From Pseudomonadota bacterium (GTDB lineage: Bacteria > Pseudomonadota > Gammaproteobacteria > Steroidobacterales > Steroidobacteraceae), in contig JAEWBG010000018.1 of NCBI GenBank assembly GCA_023391335.1, forward strand, positions 14,962-78,961: DNA of 64,000 nt, in the 5' to 3' direction. Positions 27,305 through 35,767 of the stretch are shown in pieces; the stretch's first letter is position 1; every line of letters begins with the position of its first letter. The notes under the pieces were generated by a model. The model did not search any database, was not told the DNA's origin, and saw only the letters and a list, made by a program, of their open reading frames with translations. The translations under genes were made by a program, and so were the position numbers.

Positions 27305-29125
27305 ATGAATCGCAAACTCAATTCTGCTGCGCAGATTTCGCGCAGATCGTTTCTTGCCGCTTCCGGTGCCGGGCTGTACGTGCTCGGACATCCACGCTTG
27401 TCGCTGGGTCAAACGAACGCGCGGCAAGTACTGACCGGCCCGCAATTCGATCTCACTATCGACTCGCTCGGCGTGAACTTCACCGGCCGCGCTCGGCTTG
27501 CGACCGTCGTGAACGGCCAGCTTCCAGGGCCCCTACTGCGAATGCGCCAAGGCGATGTAGCGACAATTCGCGTCACGAATCGATTGCCCGCGACGAGCTC
27601 CATTCATTGGCACGGCATGATCGTGCCCGCGGACATGGACGGCGTGCCGGGCTTGAGCTTCCACGGCATTCCAAGTGGCGGCACGTACACCTATCGCTTC
27701 GCCGTGAATCAATCCGGCACGTATTGGTATCACGCGCACTCGGGGTTCCAAGAACAAACCGGACTCATGGGTCCCATCATCGTCGAGCGCCGCGGCGGCG
27801 AACGCCATCGCACCGATCGCGACTACGTCGTCATGCTTTCCGATTGGACGGATCTGGATCCCGGCAAGATCTTCGGCAAGCTCAAGAAGCAAAGCGACTA
27901 CTTCAACTACGGTCAGCGCACCGCGGGAGATTTCCTGCGCGACGTCGACACACAGGGGTTTCGCAGCACGCTCGCCGATCGCCTCATGTGGGGCAGCATG
28001 CGAATGAACCCAACCGATCTCGCTGATGTCAGCGGCGCGGTCTACACCTATTTAATGAATGGAGTGACGCCGGCAAGCAACTGGACCGGGCTGTTCTCGC
28101 GCGGCGAACGGGTTCGATTGCGCTTCATCAACGCGGGCGCAATGAGCATCTTCGATGTGCGCATTCCGGGACTGAAAATGACAGTGGTCGCGGCAGATGG
28201 ACAAGACGTCGAGCCGGTGACAGTAGATGAATTTCGCATCTCGGCCGCTGAAACGTACGACGTCATCGTGGAACCGAACGACGATCGTGCTTACACGATC
28301 TTTGCCCAATCCCTGGATCGAAGCGGTTACGCACGCGGCACCCTCGCGCCCGCCATTGGAATGCAGGCGGAAATTCCGCCGCTCGATCCTCGTCCGCTGC
28401 TCAGCATGATGGACATGGGGATGGGACACGGCATGAGCAGCGACTCCGCAGGCATGGATCATTCGCAAATGGATCATTCACAGATGAACCATGCAGGGAT
28501 GAACCACGCAGGGATGGACCACGCAGCGATGAACCACGCAGGGATGGACCAGGCGCAGACGGACCACAGTACGCCTGCGCAAGTGATCACTCCGAAACAT
28601 CCGGCGACCGAACGCGGCCCGACCGTCGATATGCAAGCTGAGCAAGCGCGCACGTCGCTCGATGATCCTGGCGTCGGCTTACGCGACAACGGCCGACGTG
28701 TATTGACGTACGCAGACCTACACACGCTCGGTGGTCCAATCGACCATCGGCAGCCGATGCGCGAAATCGAACTGCATCTCACCGGCCACATGGAGCGATA
28801 CATCTGGTCGTTCAACGGCCAGAAGTTCTCCGATGCCGAACCGCTGCGGTTTAACTATGGGGAGCGGCTACGCGTTGTGCTCGTCAACGACACCATGATG
28901 ATGCACCCGATCCATCTACATGGAATGTGGAGCGAACTCGAGTCGCCGCAGGGCGAGTTCCAAGTTCGCAAGCACACTGTCAACGTGAATCCAGCACAGC
29001 GCATCGCCTATCAAGTCACTGCGGATGCACTCGGCAAGTGGGCGTATCACTGCCATCTAGCGATGCATATGGAAGCCGGCATGTTTCGCGAAGTGCGAGT
29101 CGCTCGCGATGGAGAGCACGCATGA
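27305..29125 (+). CDS. copA: CopA periplasmic multicopper oxidase
   Basis: This 606-residue copper-resistance multicopper oxidase has a twin-arginine signal (SRRSFLAASGAG, residues 12-23). All four copper-ligand motifs are present: HWHG (101-104), WYHAH (141-145), HPIHLHG (534-540) and YHCHLAMHMEAGM (581-593). Between the second and third cupredoxin domains lies a Met/His-rich repeat (about 369-421) built of MNHAG and MDH(S/A)x units, a feature of PcoA/CopA that binds extra Cu(I). GAGAGGATGAA precedes the ATG. It would oxidise Cu(I) in the periplasm. Its stop overlaps the copB start (ATGA). Confidence 0.95.
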   Translation: MNRKLNSAAQISRRSFLAASGAGLYVLGHPRLSLGQTNARQVLTGPQFDLTIDSLGVNFTGRARLATVVNGQLPGPLLRMRQGDVATIRVTNRLPATSSIHWHGMIVPADMDGVPGLSFHGIPSGGTYTYRFAVNQSGTYWYHAHSGFQEQTGLMGPIIVERRGGERHRTDRDYVVMLSDWTDLDPGKIFGKLKKQSDYFNYGQRTAGDFLRDVDTQGFRSTLADRLMWGSMRMNPTDLADVSGAVYTYLMNGVTPASNWTGLFSRGERVRLRFINAGAMSIFDVRIPGLKMTVVAADGQDVEPVTVDEFRISAAETYDVIVEPNDDRAYTIFAQSLDRSGYARGTLAPAIGMQAEIPPLDPRPLLSMMDMGMGHGMSSDSAGMDHSQMDHSQMNHAGMNHAGMDHAAMNHAGMDQAQTDHSTPAQVITPKHPATERGPTVDMQAEQARTSLDDPGVGLRDNGRRVLTYADLHTLGGPIDHRQPMREIELHLTGHMERYIWSFNGQKFSDAEPLRFNYGERLRVVLVNDTMMMHPIHLHGMWSELESPQGEFQVRKHTVNVNPAQRIAYQVTADALGKWAYHCHLAMHMEAGMFREVRVARDGEHA

Positions 29126-30006
29126 AACACCTACTGTGGATTGCCTGCGCGGTTTTGATCAGCGTACCGACGCACGCGGCCGAGGATCATTCAGGCCATC
29201 AACATCAAACGAACCCGCCTGCGGTACCGAGCGAACACTCAGAGCATGTGCACTCGCCTGCATCGGCAACCTCCAAACAAGACGAAAGCCAGTCTGAACA
29301 TGTGCCGCCCGCACCTCCGACTCTCACCATGGACGCTATGTCGGATGCGGACATGAACGAGATGATGGAAATGAACGACAACGCGGCAATTGGCATGCTG
29401 CTCGTCGATCAAGCTGAATCGCGATTCTCTGACGGCGAGGATGCGCTTTATTGGGATGTGTGTGCCTTTTACGGAAATGACTTCAACAAGCTCGTTATCA
29501 AGAGCGAGGGCGAGCATCAGGGGTCCGATACCGATTCGAGCAACGAGTTGCTTTTCAATCGCATCGTGAATCGATGGTGGTCCGCCCAAGCTGGCGTACG
29601 CAACGACACTGGCTCAGGTCCATCGCGAACTTGGGCGGCATTCGGCATACAAGGACTTGCGCCCTATTGGTTCGATGTCGACGCAACGGTTTACGTCGGC
29701 GACGAAGGTCGTACTGCATTCAGATTGACTTCCGAATACGAGCTTCTGCTGACGCAGCGCTGGATCCTGCAGCCAAAGCTGGAACTCAATGCATACGGCC
29801 AGCGTGATGAACGCAAGGGCCTCGGCTCAGGGCTCGCGGACGCCGAACTCGGCATTCGAGTGCGATACGAGATCCGACGGGAGTTCGCGCCCTACGTCGG
29901 TGTTTCGTGGACCCGGCTCTTCGGCGGCACGGCAACGCTCGCAGAGCAGCGCGGGAGGGATCGCAGCGACGTCCAGTGGCTAGCAGGCTTGCGGGTCTGG
30001 TTCTAG
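29122..30006 (+). CDS. copB: CopB outer-membrane copper-resistance protein
   Basis: A PcoB/CopB family protein of 294 residues. The ATG at 29122 overlaps the copA stop; the longer frame upstream runs inside copA. A signal peptide (1-20, ending THA) leads to a His/Met-rich N-terminal region (EDHSGHQHQ, then SDADMNEMMEMND) and a C-terminal beta-barrel of about 200 residues (YWDVCAFYGND ... YVGVSWTRLFGGTA ... VQWLAGLRVWF) ending in an aromatic residue, typical of outer-membrane barrels. It works with CopA in copper sequestration or export. copLAB ends here and is followed by the CueR promoter. Confidence 0.93.
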   Translation: MKHLLWIACAVLISVPTHAAEDHSGHQHQTNPPAVPSEHSEHVHSPASATSKQDESQSEHVPPAPPTLTMDAMSDADMNEMMEMNDNAAIGMLLVDQAESRFSDGEDALYWDVCAFYGNDFNKLVIKSEGEHQGSDTDSSNELLFNRIVNRWWSAQAGVRNDTGSGPSRTWAAFGIQGLAPYWFDVDATVYVGDEGRTAFRLTSEYELLLTQRWILQPKLELNAYGQRDERKGLGSGLADAELGIRVRYEIRREFAPYVGVSWTRLFGGTATLAEQRGRDRSDVQWLAGLRVWF

Positions 30007-30040
30007 CCCCCAGAATCTGCGGCAATTCGGGAGATAGCAC

Positions 30041-30071
30041 TTGACCTTCCCACGATGGGAAGGTTCATCAT
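30041..30071 (+). promoter_or_regulatory. CueR-controlled promoter
   Basis: A MerR-type promoter with TTGACC as -35 (30041-30046) and CATCAT as -10 (30066-30071), separated by 19 bases, the elongated spacing typical of MerR-family promoters. The spacer carries a perfect dyad ACCTTCCC-(5)-GGGAAGGT (30044-30064), matching the E. coli copA/cueO CueR operator pattern. It lies just ahead of cueR and the ATPase gene, so CueR probably autoregulates this operon. Confidence 0.9.
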
Positions 30072-30093
30072 GGCCCCGTAGCTGGAGGATTCC

Positions 30094-30546
30094 ATGTCGA
30101 GCTCAGTACCCGCAGTGGCTGCCACGCGCTCCCTCACGATCGGAGAGGCGGCAAAGCAATCCGGCGTGACCTCGAAAATGATTCGCCACTACGAGGCGAT
30201 CGGACTCATCCCGAAGGCGCGGCGCACCGAAGGGGACTATCGGTTGTATTCCATCGAGGATTTGCACCGCCTGCGATTCATTCGGCGTGCGCGCGGACTG
30301 GGTTTTTCAATCGAGGAAATCGAGCAACTTCTGGGCCTGTGGAGCAACAAGCGACGCGCGAGTGCCAAAGTAAAAGCGCTGGCGTTGAAACATGTTGCCG
30401 ATCTCGACGCCAAGATCGCTGAGTTGAATTCGATCCGCAGCACGCTCGCCGATCTCGCCGATCACTGTCATGGCGATGATCGCCCCGAATGCCCGATCTT
30501 GGATGATTTGGCGAAACCCACGCAGATGCATCGGATGAAATCATGA
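30094..30546 (+). CDS. cueR: CueR, copper-sensing MerR-family activator
   Basis: The 150-residue regulator has an N-terminal MerR helix-turn-helix (LTIGEAAKQSGVTSKMIRHY), a wing and a dimerisation helix. The metal loop holds two cysteines seven residues apart (C125 and C133 in CHGDDRPECPI), almost the same as E. coli CueR (C112-X7-C120), specific for Cu(I)/Ag(I)/Au(I). A twelve-residue tail rich in Met and His follows. It is the first gene behind a matching operator, and its stop overlaps the ATPase start by four bases. MerR members for Hg, Zn or Pb have different Cys patterns, so the copper call is strong. Confidence 0.94.
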   Translation: MSSSVPAVAATRSLTIGEAAKQSGVTSKMIRHYEAIGLIPKARRTEGDYRLYSIEDLHRLRFIRRARGLGFSIEEIEQLLGLWSNKRRASAKVKALALKHVADLDAKIAELNSIRSTLADLADHCHGDDRPECPILDDLAKPTQMHRMKS

Positions 30547-33011
30547 AGCACTCTCATCACCACACGCACGATGAACACGAGCATCACGGCCAAGCTGGTT
30601 GCTGTGGCGCTGCACAGACGCAAGGCGATGCCGGGTCGTGCTGCGCATCCAAACCAAATACCGAAAACATGCCCGAGAAAACGAGCCGCAACGAACGCGG
30701 CTGCGGGTGTCATGGGAAGAGCGATCAGTTGACGGACCTACGCGATCCGGTCTGCGGAATGAAAGTGACGACGGCATCGCCGCATCACGCCGTGGTCGAA
30801 GGCACGGAGTACTTCTTCTGTAACCCGCGCTGCCGCGATAAGTTCGTCGCGGATCCTCACAAGTACCTGCATCCGCAACCGGAGCCGGCCGAAGAAGCGG
30901 CGTCGGGAACGATCTACACGTGTCCGATGCATCCGGAGATTCGCCAGGATCATCCGGGCACGTGTCCCAAATGCGGCATGGCATTGGAGCCGCTCATCCC
31001 AGAAGCGGGCGCCGACGACGAGAACCCGGAACTCAAAGATTTCAGCCGCCGGTTCTGGTGGACGCTGCCGCTCACTTTGGCTGTGTTCGTCCTCGCAATG
31101 TTTGGGCATGGATGGCATTCGATCAGCCCCGACACCCGCACGTGGATTGAACTGATCCTTGCCTCACCGATTGTATTGTGGGCTGGCGCTCCGTTCTTTG
31201 TGCGCGCAGTTCAATCGATCCAGCATCGCAGTCCCAACATGTGGACGCTGATCGGGTTGGGCACTGGAGCCGCTTACCTTTACAGCATCATTGCGACGCT
31301 CGTGCCTGGACTGTTCCCGCCGCAGTTCTTCGAGCACGGACGCGTGTCCGTGTATTTCGAAGCTGCGGCGGTGATCATCTCGTTGACGCTGCTCGGGCAA
31401 ATCCTGGAGTTGCGTGCACGCTCTCGAACCTCGGCGGCAATCAAGAGCCTGCTAGGACTTGCGCCGAAAACCGCACGGCTCATCAAACCGGATGGCACGG
31501 AGGAAGACATCCCGCTTACTCACGTTCACGTTGGCAACGTGTTGCGGGTTCGACCAGGCGAACGAGTGCCGGTGGATGGCGTGGTCATCGACGGCGAGAG
31601 TTCTGTCGACGAATCGATGCTCACAGGCGAACCGCTACCTGTGAGCAAGCGCACGGGCGATAAAGTCATTGGAGCGACGATCAACGCGTCCGGTAGTTTC
31701 GCGATGCGCGCAGAGCACGTCGGCTCGCAAACGGTGCTCTCGCAGATCGTGCAAATGGTGGCGCAGGCGCAGCGCTCCAAAGCGCCGATGCAGCGATTGG
31801 CCGATCACGTGGCCGGATACTTCGTCGTGACCGTCGCTGCAGTGGCGATCGTCTCGCTGATCGCCTGGGGTCTATTCGGGGGCGAGCGCGGCTGGTTATA
31901 CGGCTTCATCAACGCGGTGTCGGTGCTGATCATCGCGTGTCCGTGCGCACTGGGCCTTGCGACACCGATGTCGATCATGGTCGCAACCGGCAAAGCAGCG
32001 ACTCAGGGGATCCTGTTCCGCGATGCAGCCGCGATTGAGAACTTCCGCAATGTGACGACCGTTGTCGTCGACAAGACGGGCACGTTGACCGAGGGCAGAC
32101 CCGCGGTGACGCAGATCAGCGCGACGAAGGGACAAACCGATGAAACCGTTCTGCAGCTCGCAGCCTCGCTTGAGCAAGGCAGTGAGCATCCGCTCGCGAA
32201 AGCCCTACTCACCGCGGCACGCGAGCGCAAGCTAGCACTCGGGAAGATTGCGCAGTTTCAGGCCGAAGCGGGCCATGGTATTTCGGGTTTCGTCGATGGA
32301 CGTGCGCTTGCACTCGGCAACGACGCGTTCATGCACCAACGCAATGTCGCCATTGATGACCTCGCGGCTACCAGCGAGAAACTGCGTGCCGCAGGCAGCA
32401 GCGTGATGTTCCTCGCTGAAGGAAACGCGTTGCTCGGTGCGATCGCTGTGTCTGACCCGATCAAGTCGACAACTCAAGATGCGTTGCACTCGCTCAATGA
32501 TGCAGGCATTCGCGTCGTGCTTGCCAGTGGCGATGCAGAGGCCAGCACGAGAGCCGTCGCGACGCAACTCGGCATCCAAGAATCGCATGGCGCGATGACG
32601 CCGCACAAGAAACTGCAACTGGTCGAGCAACTTCAACGTGAAGGACAGATGGTCGCGATGGCAGGCGATGGGATCAACGATGCCCCAGCACTTGCGAAAG
32701 CGAACGTCGGCATTGCGATGGGTACCGGCACGGACGTCGCCATGAATAGCGCGCAAGTGACGTTGGTGAAAGGCGATCTGCGCGGGCTTGCACACGCTCG
32801 AGCGATTTCGCTCGCGACGATCCGCAACATGCGTCAGAACTTAGGATTCGCGTTCATCTATAACGCGCTCGGCGTGCCACTCGCCGCAGGATTGCTGTAT
32901 CCGTTCACGGGATTGTTGCTTTCGCCGATGATCGCTGCGCTCGCGATGAGCTTGTCTTCGGTTTCGGTCGTCAGCAATGCGTTGCGATTGAGAGTCACCG
33001 CAGACTCATGA
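30543..33011 (+). CDS. copA: P1B-type Cu(I)-exporting ATPase
   Basis: This 822-residue ATPase exports Cu(I) from the cytoplasm. The N-terminus is His-rich (HSHHHTHDEHEHH) and Cys-rich (CC pairs at 20-21 and 33-34). A YHS domain follows (DPVCGMKV ... FFCNPRC, 68-97), then a heavy-metal-binding segment (YTCPMHPEI ... CPKCGM, 125-146), not the usual CxxC ferredoxin-like domains. The core shows TGEP in the actuator, CPC (466-468) in TM6, DKTGT with Asp510 and GDGINDAPAL. Lacking CxxC domains is normal for this YHS/HMBD subgroup. It is co-transcribed with cueR. Confidence 0.95.
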   Translation: MKHSHHHTHDEHEHHGQAGCCGAAQTQGDAGSCCASKPNTENMPEKTSRNERGCGCHGKSDQLTDLRDPVCGMKVTTASPHHAVVEGTEYFFCNPRCRDKFVADPHKYLHPQPEPAEEAASGTIYTCPMHPEIRQDHPGTCPKCGMALEPLIPEAGADDENPELKDFSRRFWWTLPLTLAVFVLAMFGHGWHSISPDTRTWIELILASPIVLWAGAPFFVRAVQSIQHRSPNMWTLIGLGTGAAYLYSIIATLVPGLFPPQFFEHGRVSVYFEAAAVIISLTLLGQILELRARSRTSAAIKSLLGLAPKTARLIKPDGTEEDIPLTHVHVGNVLRVRPGERVPVDGVVIDGESSVDESMLTGEPLPVSKRTGDKVIGATINASGSFAMRAEHVGSQTVLSQIVQMVAQAQRSKAPMQRLADHVAGYFVVTVAAVAIVSLIAWGLFGGERGWLYGFINAVSVLIIACPCALGLATPMSIMVATGKAATQGILFRDAAAIENFRNVTTVVVDKTGTLTEGRPAVTQISATKGQTDETVLQLAASLEQGSEHPLAKALLTAARERKLALGKIAQFQAEAGHGISGFVDGRALALGNDAFMHQRNVAIDDLAATSEKLRAAGSSVMFLAEGNALLGAIAVSDPIKSTTQDALHSLNDAGIRVVLASGDAEASTRAVATQLGIQESHGAMTPHKKLQLVEQLQREGQMVAMAGDGINDAPALAKANVGIAMGTGTDVAMNSAQVTLVKGDLRGLAHARAISLATIRNMRQNLGFAFIYNALGVPLAAGLLYPFTGLLLSPMIAALAMSLSSVSVVSNALRLRVTADS

Positions 33012-33029
33012 TCCTGCAACCACGATGTG

Positions 33030-33890
33030 TCACGCGCGCGTTGCGTATTGCTTGGGCGTGCACCCGATGAGCGATTTGAAATCGCGATTGAAATGGGCCT
33101 GGTCGAAATAACCTAGGTCTTGCGCGAAGTCCGCCCAGTCGACCGGTTCGCCGCGATCCAGTCGCTCGATGACTTCGTGCATGCGAAAGCGATTGATCAC
33201 CCACTTGGGTCCAATGCCGACGTACTGTTCGAAAAGACGCTGCAGCGAACGCTTCGTGCAAGCGTAGCGAGGCAACAGGTCCTCCACCTTCAGAATCGTG
33301 CGATCCGATTCTATCGACGCAACGATGTCTGCGACTTGATCCACATTGGTATCTGGCGCAGGCCAGCACCGTACGAAAAATCGTTCGATGGCACGGACAA
33401 CGAAAGCGTCGTCTATTCGGCTTGCGCCAACATCGCGACTCAGCTCGCACACGGCGCTACCGAACACTTGTTCAGCTGCAACGGAGCGGTTCTTTAGTAG
33501 AGATACCGAGCGCCGCCAAAACGGAAACAGCCCGCCGGGCCTGAACTTGACACCCACCGCACCGCCTTCGCCGACGAGCTCACGCGTGAACCGCCCGCGG
33601 TGAATGCCGTGGATCAACGCCTGCCCATTTTCAATAACCAGATGCACGTTTGGGTACGGCAGCGTTTGAGCGGTGTGAGTCGTACCATCAGGCATGTGCC
33701 ACCGCACGATCCAAATGTGTTGGATCATCGATGCGATGGGAGCAGGCGCTGCCAACCGGGCATGATGAAATTGTCCCGCAGGCGCGGGAGCGACCTTGAG
33801 CACGCCACGTGCAGGACCAGGGTCACGAGCGCTCGCACGTGGCGCGTTTTTCCTATCGCTGGGCTTCATAGCGCGCTGAAATGCCACCAT
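33030..33890 (-). CDS. AraC-family regulator
   Basis: A 286-residue transcription factor. The C-terminal half has two helix-turn-helix units of the AraC type (CTKRSLQRLFEQYVGIGPKW and LGYFDQAHFNRDFKSLIGCT). The N-terminal half (LPYPNVHLVIENG, GVKFRPGGLFPF) matches the sensor region of the DUF6597/AraC group. An internal ATG at 33869 is an equally plausible start. It is divergent from the DUF3224 gene with starts only about ten bases apart, so the two probably share a control region and the regulator may control that gene. Confidence 0.87.
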   Translation of the reverse strand: MVAFQRAMKPSDRKNAPRASARDPGPARGVLKVAPAPAGQFHHARLAAPAPIASMIQHIWIVRWHMPDGTTHTAQTLPYPNVHLVIENGQALIHGIHRGRFTRELVGEGGAVGVKFRPGGLFPFWRRSVSLLKNRSVAAEQVFGSAVCELSRDVGASRIDDAFVVRAIERFFVRCWPAPDTNVDQVADIVASIESDRTILKVEDLLPRYACTKRSLQRLFEQYVGIGPKWVINRFRMHEVIERLDRGEPVDWADFAQDLGYFDQAHFNRDFKSLIGCTPKQYATRA

Positions 33891-33899
33891 GAGGAATGC

Positions 33900-34391
33900 A
33901 TGAAATTCGCTGAATTGTCGTCCGTACTCATTGCGCTGCTGTGGGTTGCGGAATCGAGCATCGTGTTCGCGTCAGATATGTCGAAGGAGATTGCAATGAA
34001 CTCTGCCAGCGGTAATTTCGAAGTCAAACTCACGCCACTGCAACCGGACGACGATCCCGCGCGCAAGGCTACTCTCGCGCGCATGTCGCTGGAGAAGCAA
34101 TTCAGCGGCGAGCTCAACGCGACCAGCACGGGCGAAATGCTTGCGTGCGGCGACGGCACAACTTCAGGCGCTTACGTCGCAATCGAGAAGGTGACGGGTT
34201 CACTAGCGGGCCGCAAGGGAAGCTTCATGCTCGTTCACCACGGCCTGATGAATCGCGGCACCTCGCAAGCCTGGACCGTCACGGTTGTGCCGGATTCGGG
34301 TACAGACGAACTCAAGGGCCTCACCGGCACGATGAAAATCGTCATCGAGAAGGGAAAGCATTCGTACGAGTTGGCGTATCGCCTTGAGTGA
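33900..34391 (+). CDS. DUF3224 protein with signal peptide
   Basis: The 163-residue product has a probable signal peptide (1-24, ending VFA) and a beta-rich DUF3224 domain (SGNFEVKLTPL, GEMLACGDGTTSGAYVAIEKVTG, GSFMLVHHG, VVPDSGTDELKGLTGTMKI). DUF3224 proteins are compact allene-oxide-cyclase-like barrels of unknown role. GAGGA precedes the ATG at 33900; the frame extends upstream, but that part overlaps the divergent regulator gene and is unlikely to be translated. Confidence 0.85.
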   Translation: MKFAELSSVLIALLWVAESSIVFASDMSKEIAMNSASGNFEVKLTPLQPDDDPARKATLARMSLEKQFSGELNATSTGEMLACGDGTTSGAYVAIEKVTGSLAGRKGSFMLVHHGLMNRGTSQAWTVTVVPDSGTDELKGLTGTMKIVIEKGKHSYELAYRLE

Positions 34392-34399
34392 CGCTGAGC

Positions 34400-34500
34400 A
34401 GTGACTCGCGACTAGTGACTAGTGACTAGAAAGAAAGAACCGCGGAGCCAGAGAAGAAATTTTCCACGGAGGGCACGGAGAACACGGAAAGTGAGGCAGA
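34400..34500. repeat. GTGACTA and CACGGAG repeats
   Basis: Three GTGACTCG/GTGACTA copies (34399-34429) are followed by CACGGAGGGCACGGAGAACA units with 9-bp spacing (34464-34490). These are the same two repeat types that precede the other hairpin arrays. No gene is seen. Confidence 0.7.
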
Positions 34501-34544
34501 TCCGACGAACACAAAGAACGCACTAAGGTGGCGGCAGATCTGCC

Positions 34545-34813
34545 TCTGGCCTGCTGGCGAAAGTCGGCTTGCCTGCCGCGCTCTTCTTCTCCGCGCGGCT
34601 ACCTTGCCAATGCCTCCCCTGCGCGACAGCGCTTGCCTCTTTGTTTCAGTTGGCGGTCGGGAGCTGAGGGTTGGCGGTTGCAAGAGTTCACCTTCATCAC
34701 GCCGTCGTTCTGGCCTGCTGACGCAAGTCAGCTTCCCTGCCGCGCTCGTCGTCTCCGCGCGGCTACCTTGCCAATGGCTTGCCTGCGCGAGAGCGCTTGC
34801 CTCTGAATCTCGG
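34545..34813 (+). repeat. hairpin array D
   Basis: Two units (34545-34632 and 34709-34803), separated by a 76-base spacer. Unit 2 has GCTGAC-GCAA-GTCAGC (34717-34732), a larger GCCGCGC/GCGCGGC stem, GCC-AAT-GGC and GCGC-GAGA-GCGC. Unit 1 has the same order, but its first stem is GCTGGC-GAAA-GTCGGC (34553-34568). That stem pairs with two T-G (U-G in RNA) wobbles, where unit 2 has Watson-Crick pairs. Loops GCAA, GAAA and GAGA are GNRA tetraloops. Confidence 0.85.
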
Positions 34814-34908
34814 TTGGCGGTTGGCGGTTGGCAGTTGGCAGTTGGCCAATATGATCTTCTCCCTTCCTGTTCCCTGTTCCCTGTTCCCTGTTCCCTGTTC
34901 CCTGTTCC
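34812..34908. repeat. two 7-bp microsatellites
   Basis: GGTTGGC or GGCAGTT units in about five tandem copies (34812-34846) are followed by TTCCCTG in about five and a half copies (34870-34908). Both have a 7-base period. They lie between hairpin array D and the isolated 57-bp repeat copy. Confidence 0.8.
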
Positions 34909-34918
34909 CCGTTTCCTG

Positions 34919-34972
34919 CCGCACACGGATGTGCCAATGCCGCGAGAGGCAGGATGCCGAGAGCGGCCGTTT
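34919..34972 (-). repeat. isolated copy of the 57-bp repeat
   Basis: The reverse complement of this stretch matches the unit of the tandem repeat at 63811-63981 over nearly its whole length (CGGCCGCTCTCGGCATCCTG, then GCGGCA-TGGCACATCC and TGTGCG), with a few substitutions and a small length change. The GCACAT/ATGTGC-type hairpin becomes GCACAC/GTGTGC-like, so pairing is largely kept. Confidence 0.75.
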
Positions 34973-34977
34973 CCCAC

Positions 34978-35550
34978 CTACTCGCACTTCCCGCCCAGCA
35001 ATCCTTCTTTCAGTTCGGAATTCGGAGGCGAGTCGCCAAGCCAAATGGCGAGGAATGCGCGGGAGAAATCTTCGCCTTCGATTGAGCCTTTCGCGGCGCC
35101 GTTGACATCGACCTGGATCGAGCCGGCGCTCCGTGTGAACGTGAGGCGCTGGCCGGTTTTCACATCGGTCATCCAGCTATTCAAGCGATCAATACGTTGA
35201 TTGAGTGCAGGGAGGCGATCCTTCGCGACTTTCTCGAAGCCCTCGCGCCACGCCTTGGTCAAATCATCTTTATCGACGTTTCGGACGAACTGAAGTGTGA
35301 GCTGCTGAGGGTCAGTCGATTCGATCAACGTCTTACCGTCGCGCGCCGGATGGCTCGCGTACAGTGCGGCTACATAGACGTTGACCTTAAGAAAGGTCGC
35401 TTTCCTAACACCCAGCCCATTCAATGTGAGCGTCTGTCCTGCGACTTGGATTTGATCGGGGAATTGCAGCCCCCGACACTCCTTCGCCGAGATGCTGGCC
35501 GCAGCCGCGAGCCAAACGACGGCGACGACAACCGAGAACGCGCGCTTCAT
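34978..35550 (-). CDS. chalcone-isomerase-like exported protein
   Basis: The 190-residue protein has a signal peptide (1-22, ending SISA) and matches the chalcone-isomerase-like family found in bacteria: GLGVRKATFLKVNVYVAALY, FVRNVDKDDLTKAWREGF, and FSRAFLAIWLGDSPPN with a closing LLGG. The bacterial members share the fold, but isomerase activity is unproven. GGAGTTACC precedes the ATG at 35550, and the frame above it is not needed. The 3' end abuts the repeat island, so the last codons (GKCE) lie next to the 57-bp repeat copy. Confidence 0.88.
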   Translation of the reverse strand: MKRAFSVVVAVVWLAAAASISAKECRGLQFPDQIQVAGQTLTLNGLGVRKATFLKVNVYVAALYASHPARDGKTLIESTDPQQLTLQFVRNVDKDDLTKAWREGFEKVAKDRLPALNQRIDRLNSWMTDVKTGQRLTFTRSAGSIQVDVNGAAKGSIEGEDFSRAFLAIWLGDSPPNSELKEGLLGGKCE

Positions 35551-35767
35551 AAGGTAACTCCTCTGCAATCGCCCGAACACTAAGATCGATCACTCCCGCT
35601 TTGCTTCAGCGGCCGCACACACCCGCAGCGCCATTAATATGACAAATGGCCAAGTTTTCGCTGCACCGCAGGAACTTCGCCCCATGTAAAACGTTCAGCA
35701 TGCGCCGAGAACAATGACGTACAGCTCGGCGCACTCCCACCAGCGGGTCCAAATGGGGAGGAATCCC

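Noticed and set aside
28927..29121. Longer form of copB
   Set aside because: The upstream 65 codons lie inside copA; the ATG overlapping the copA stop begins a clean signal peptide.
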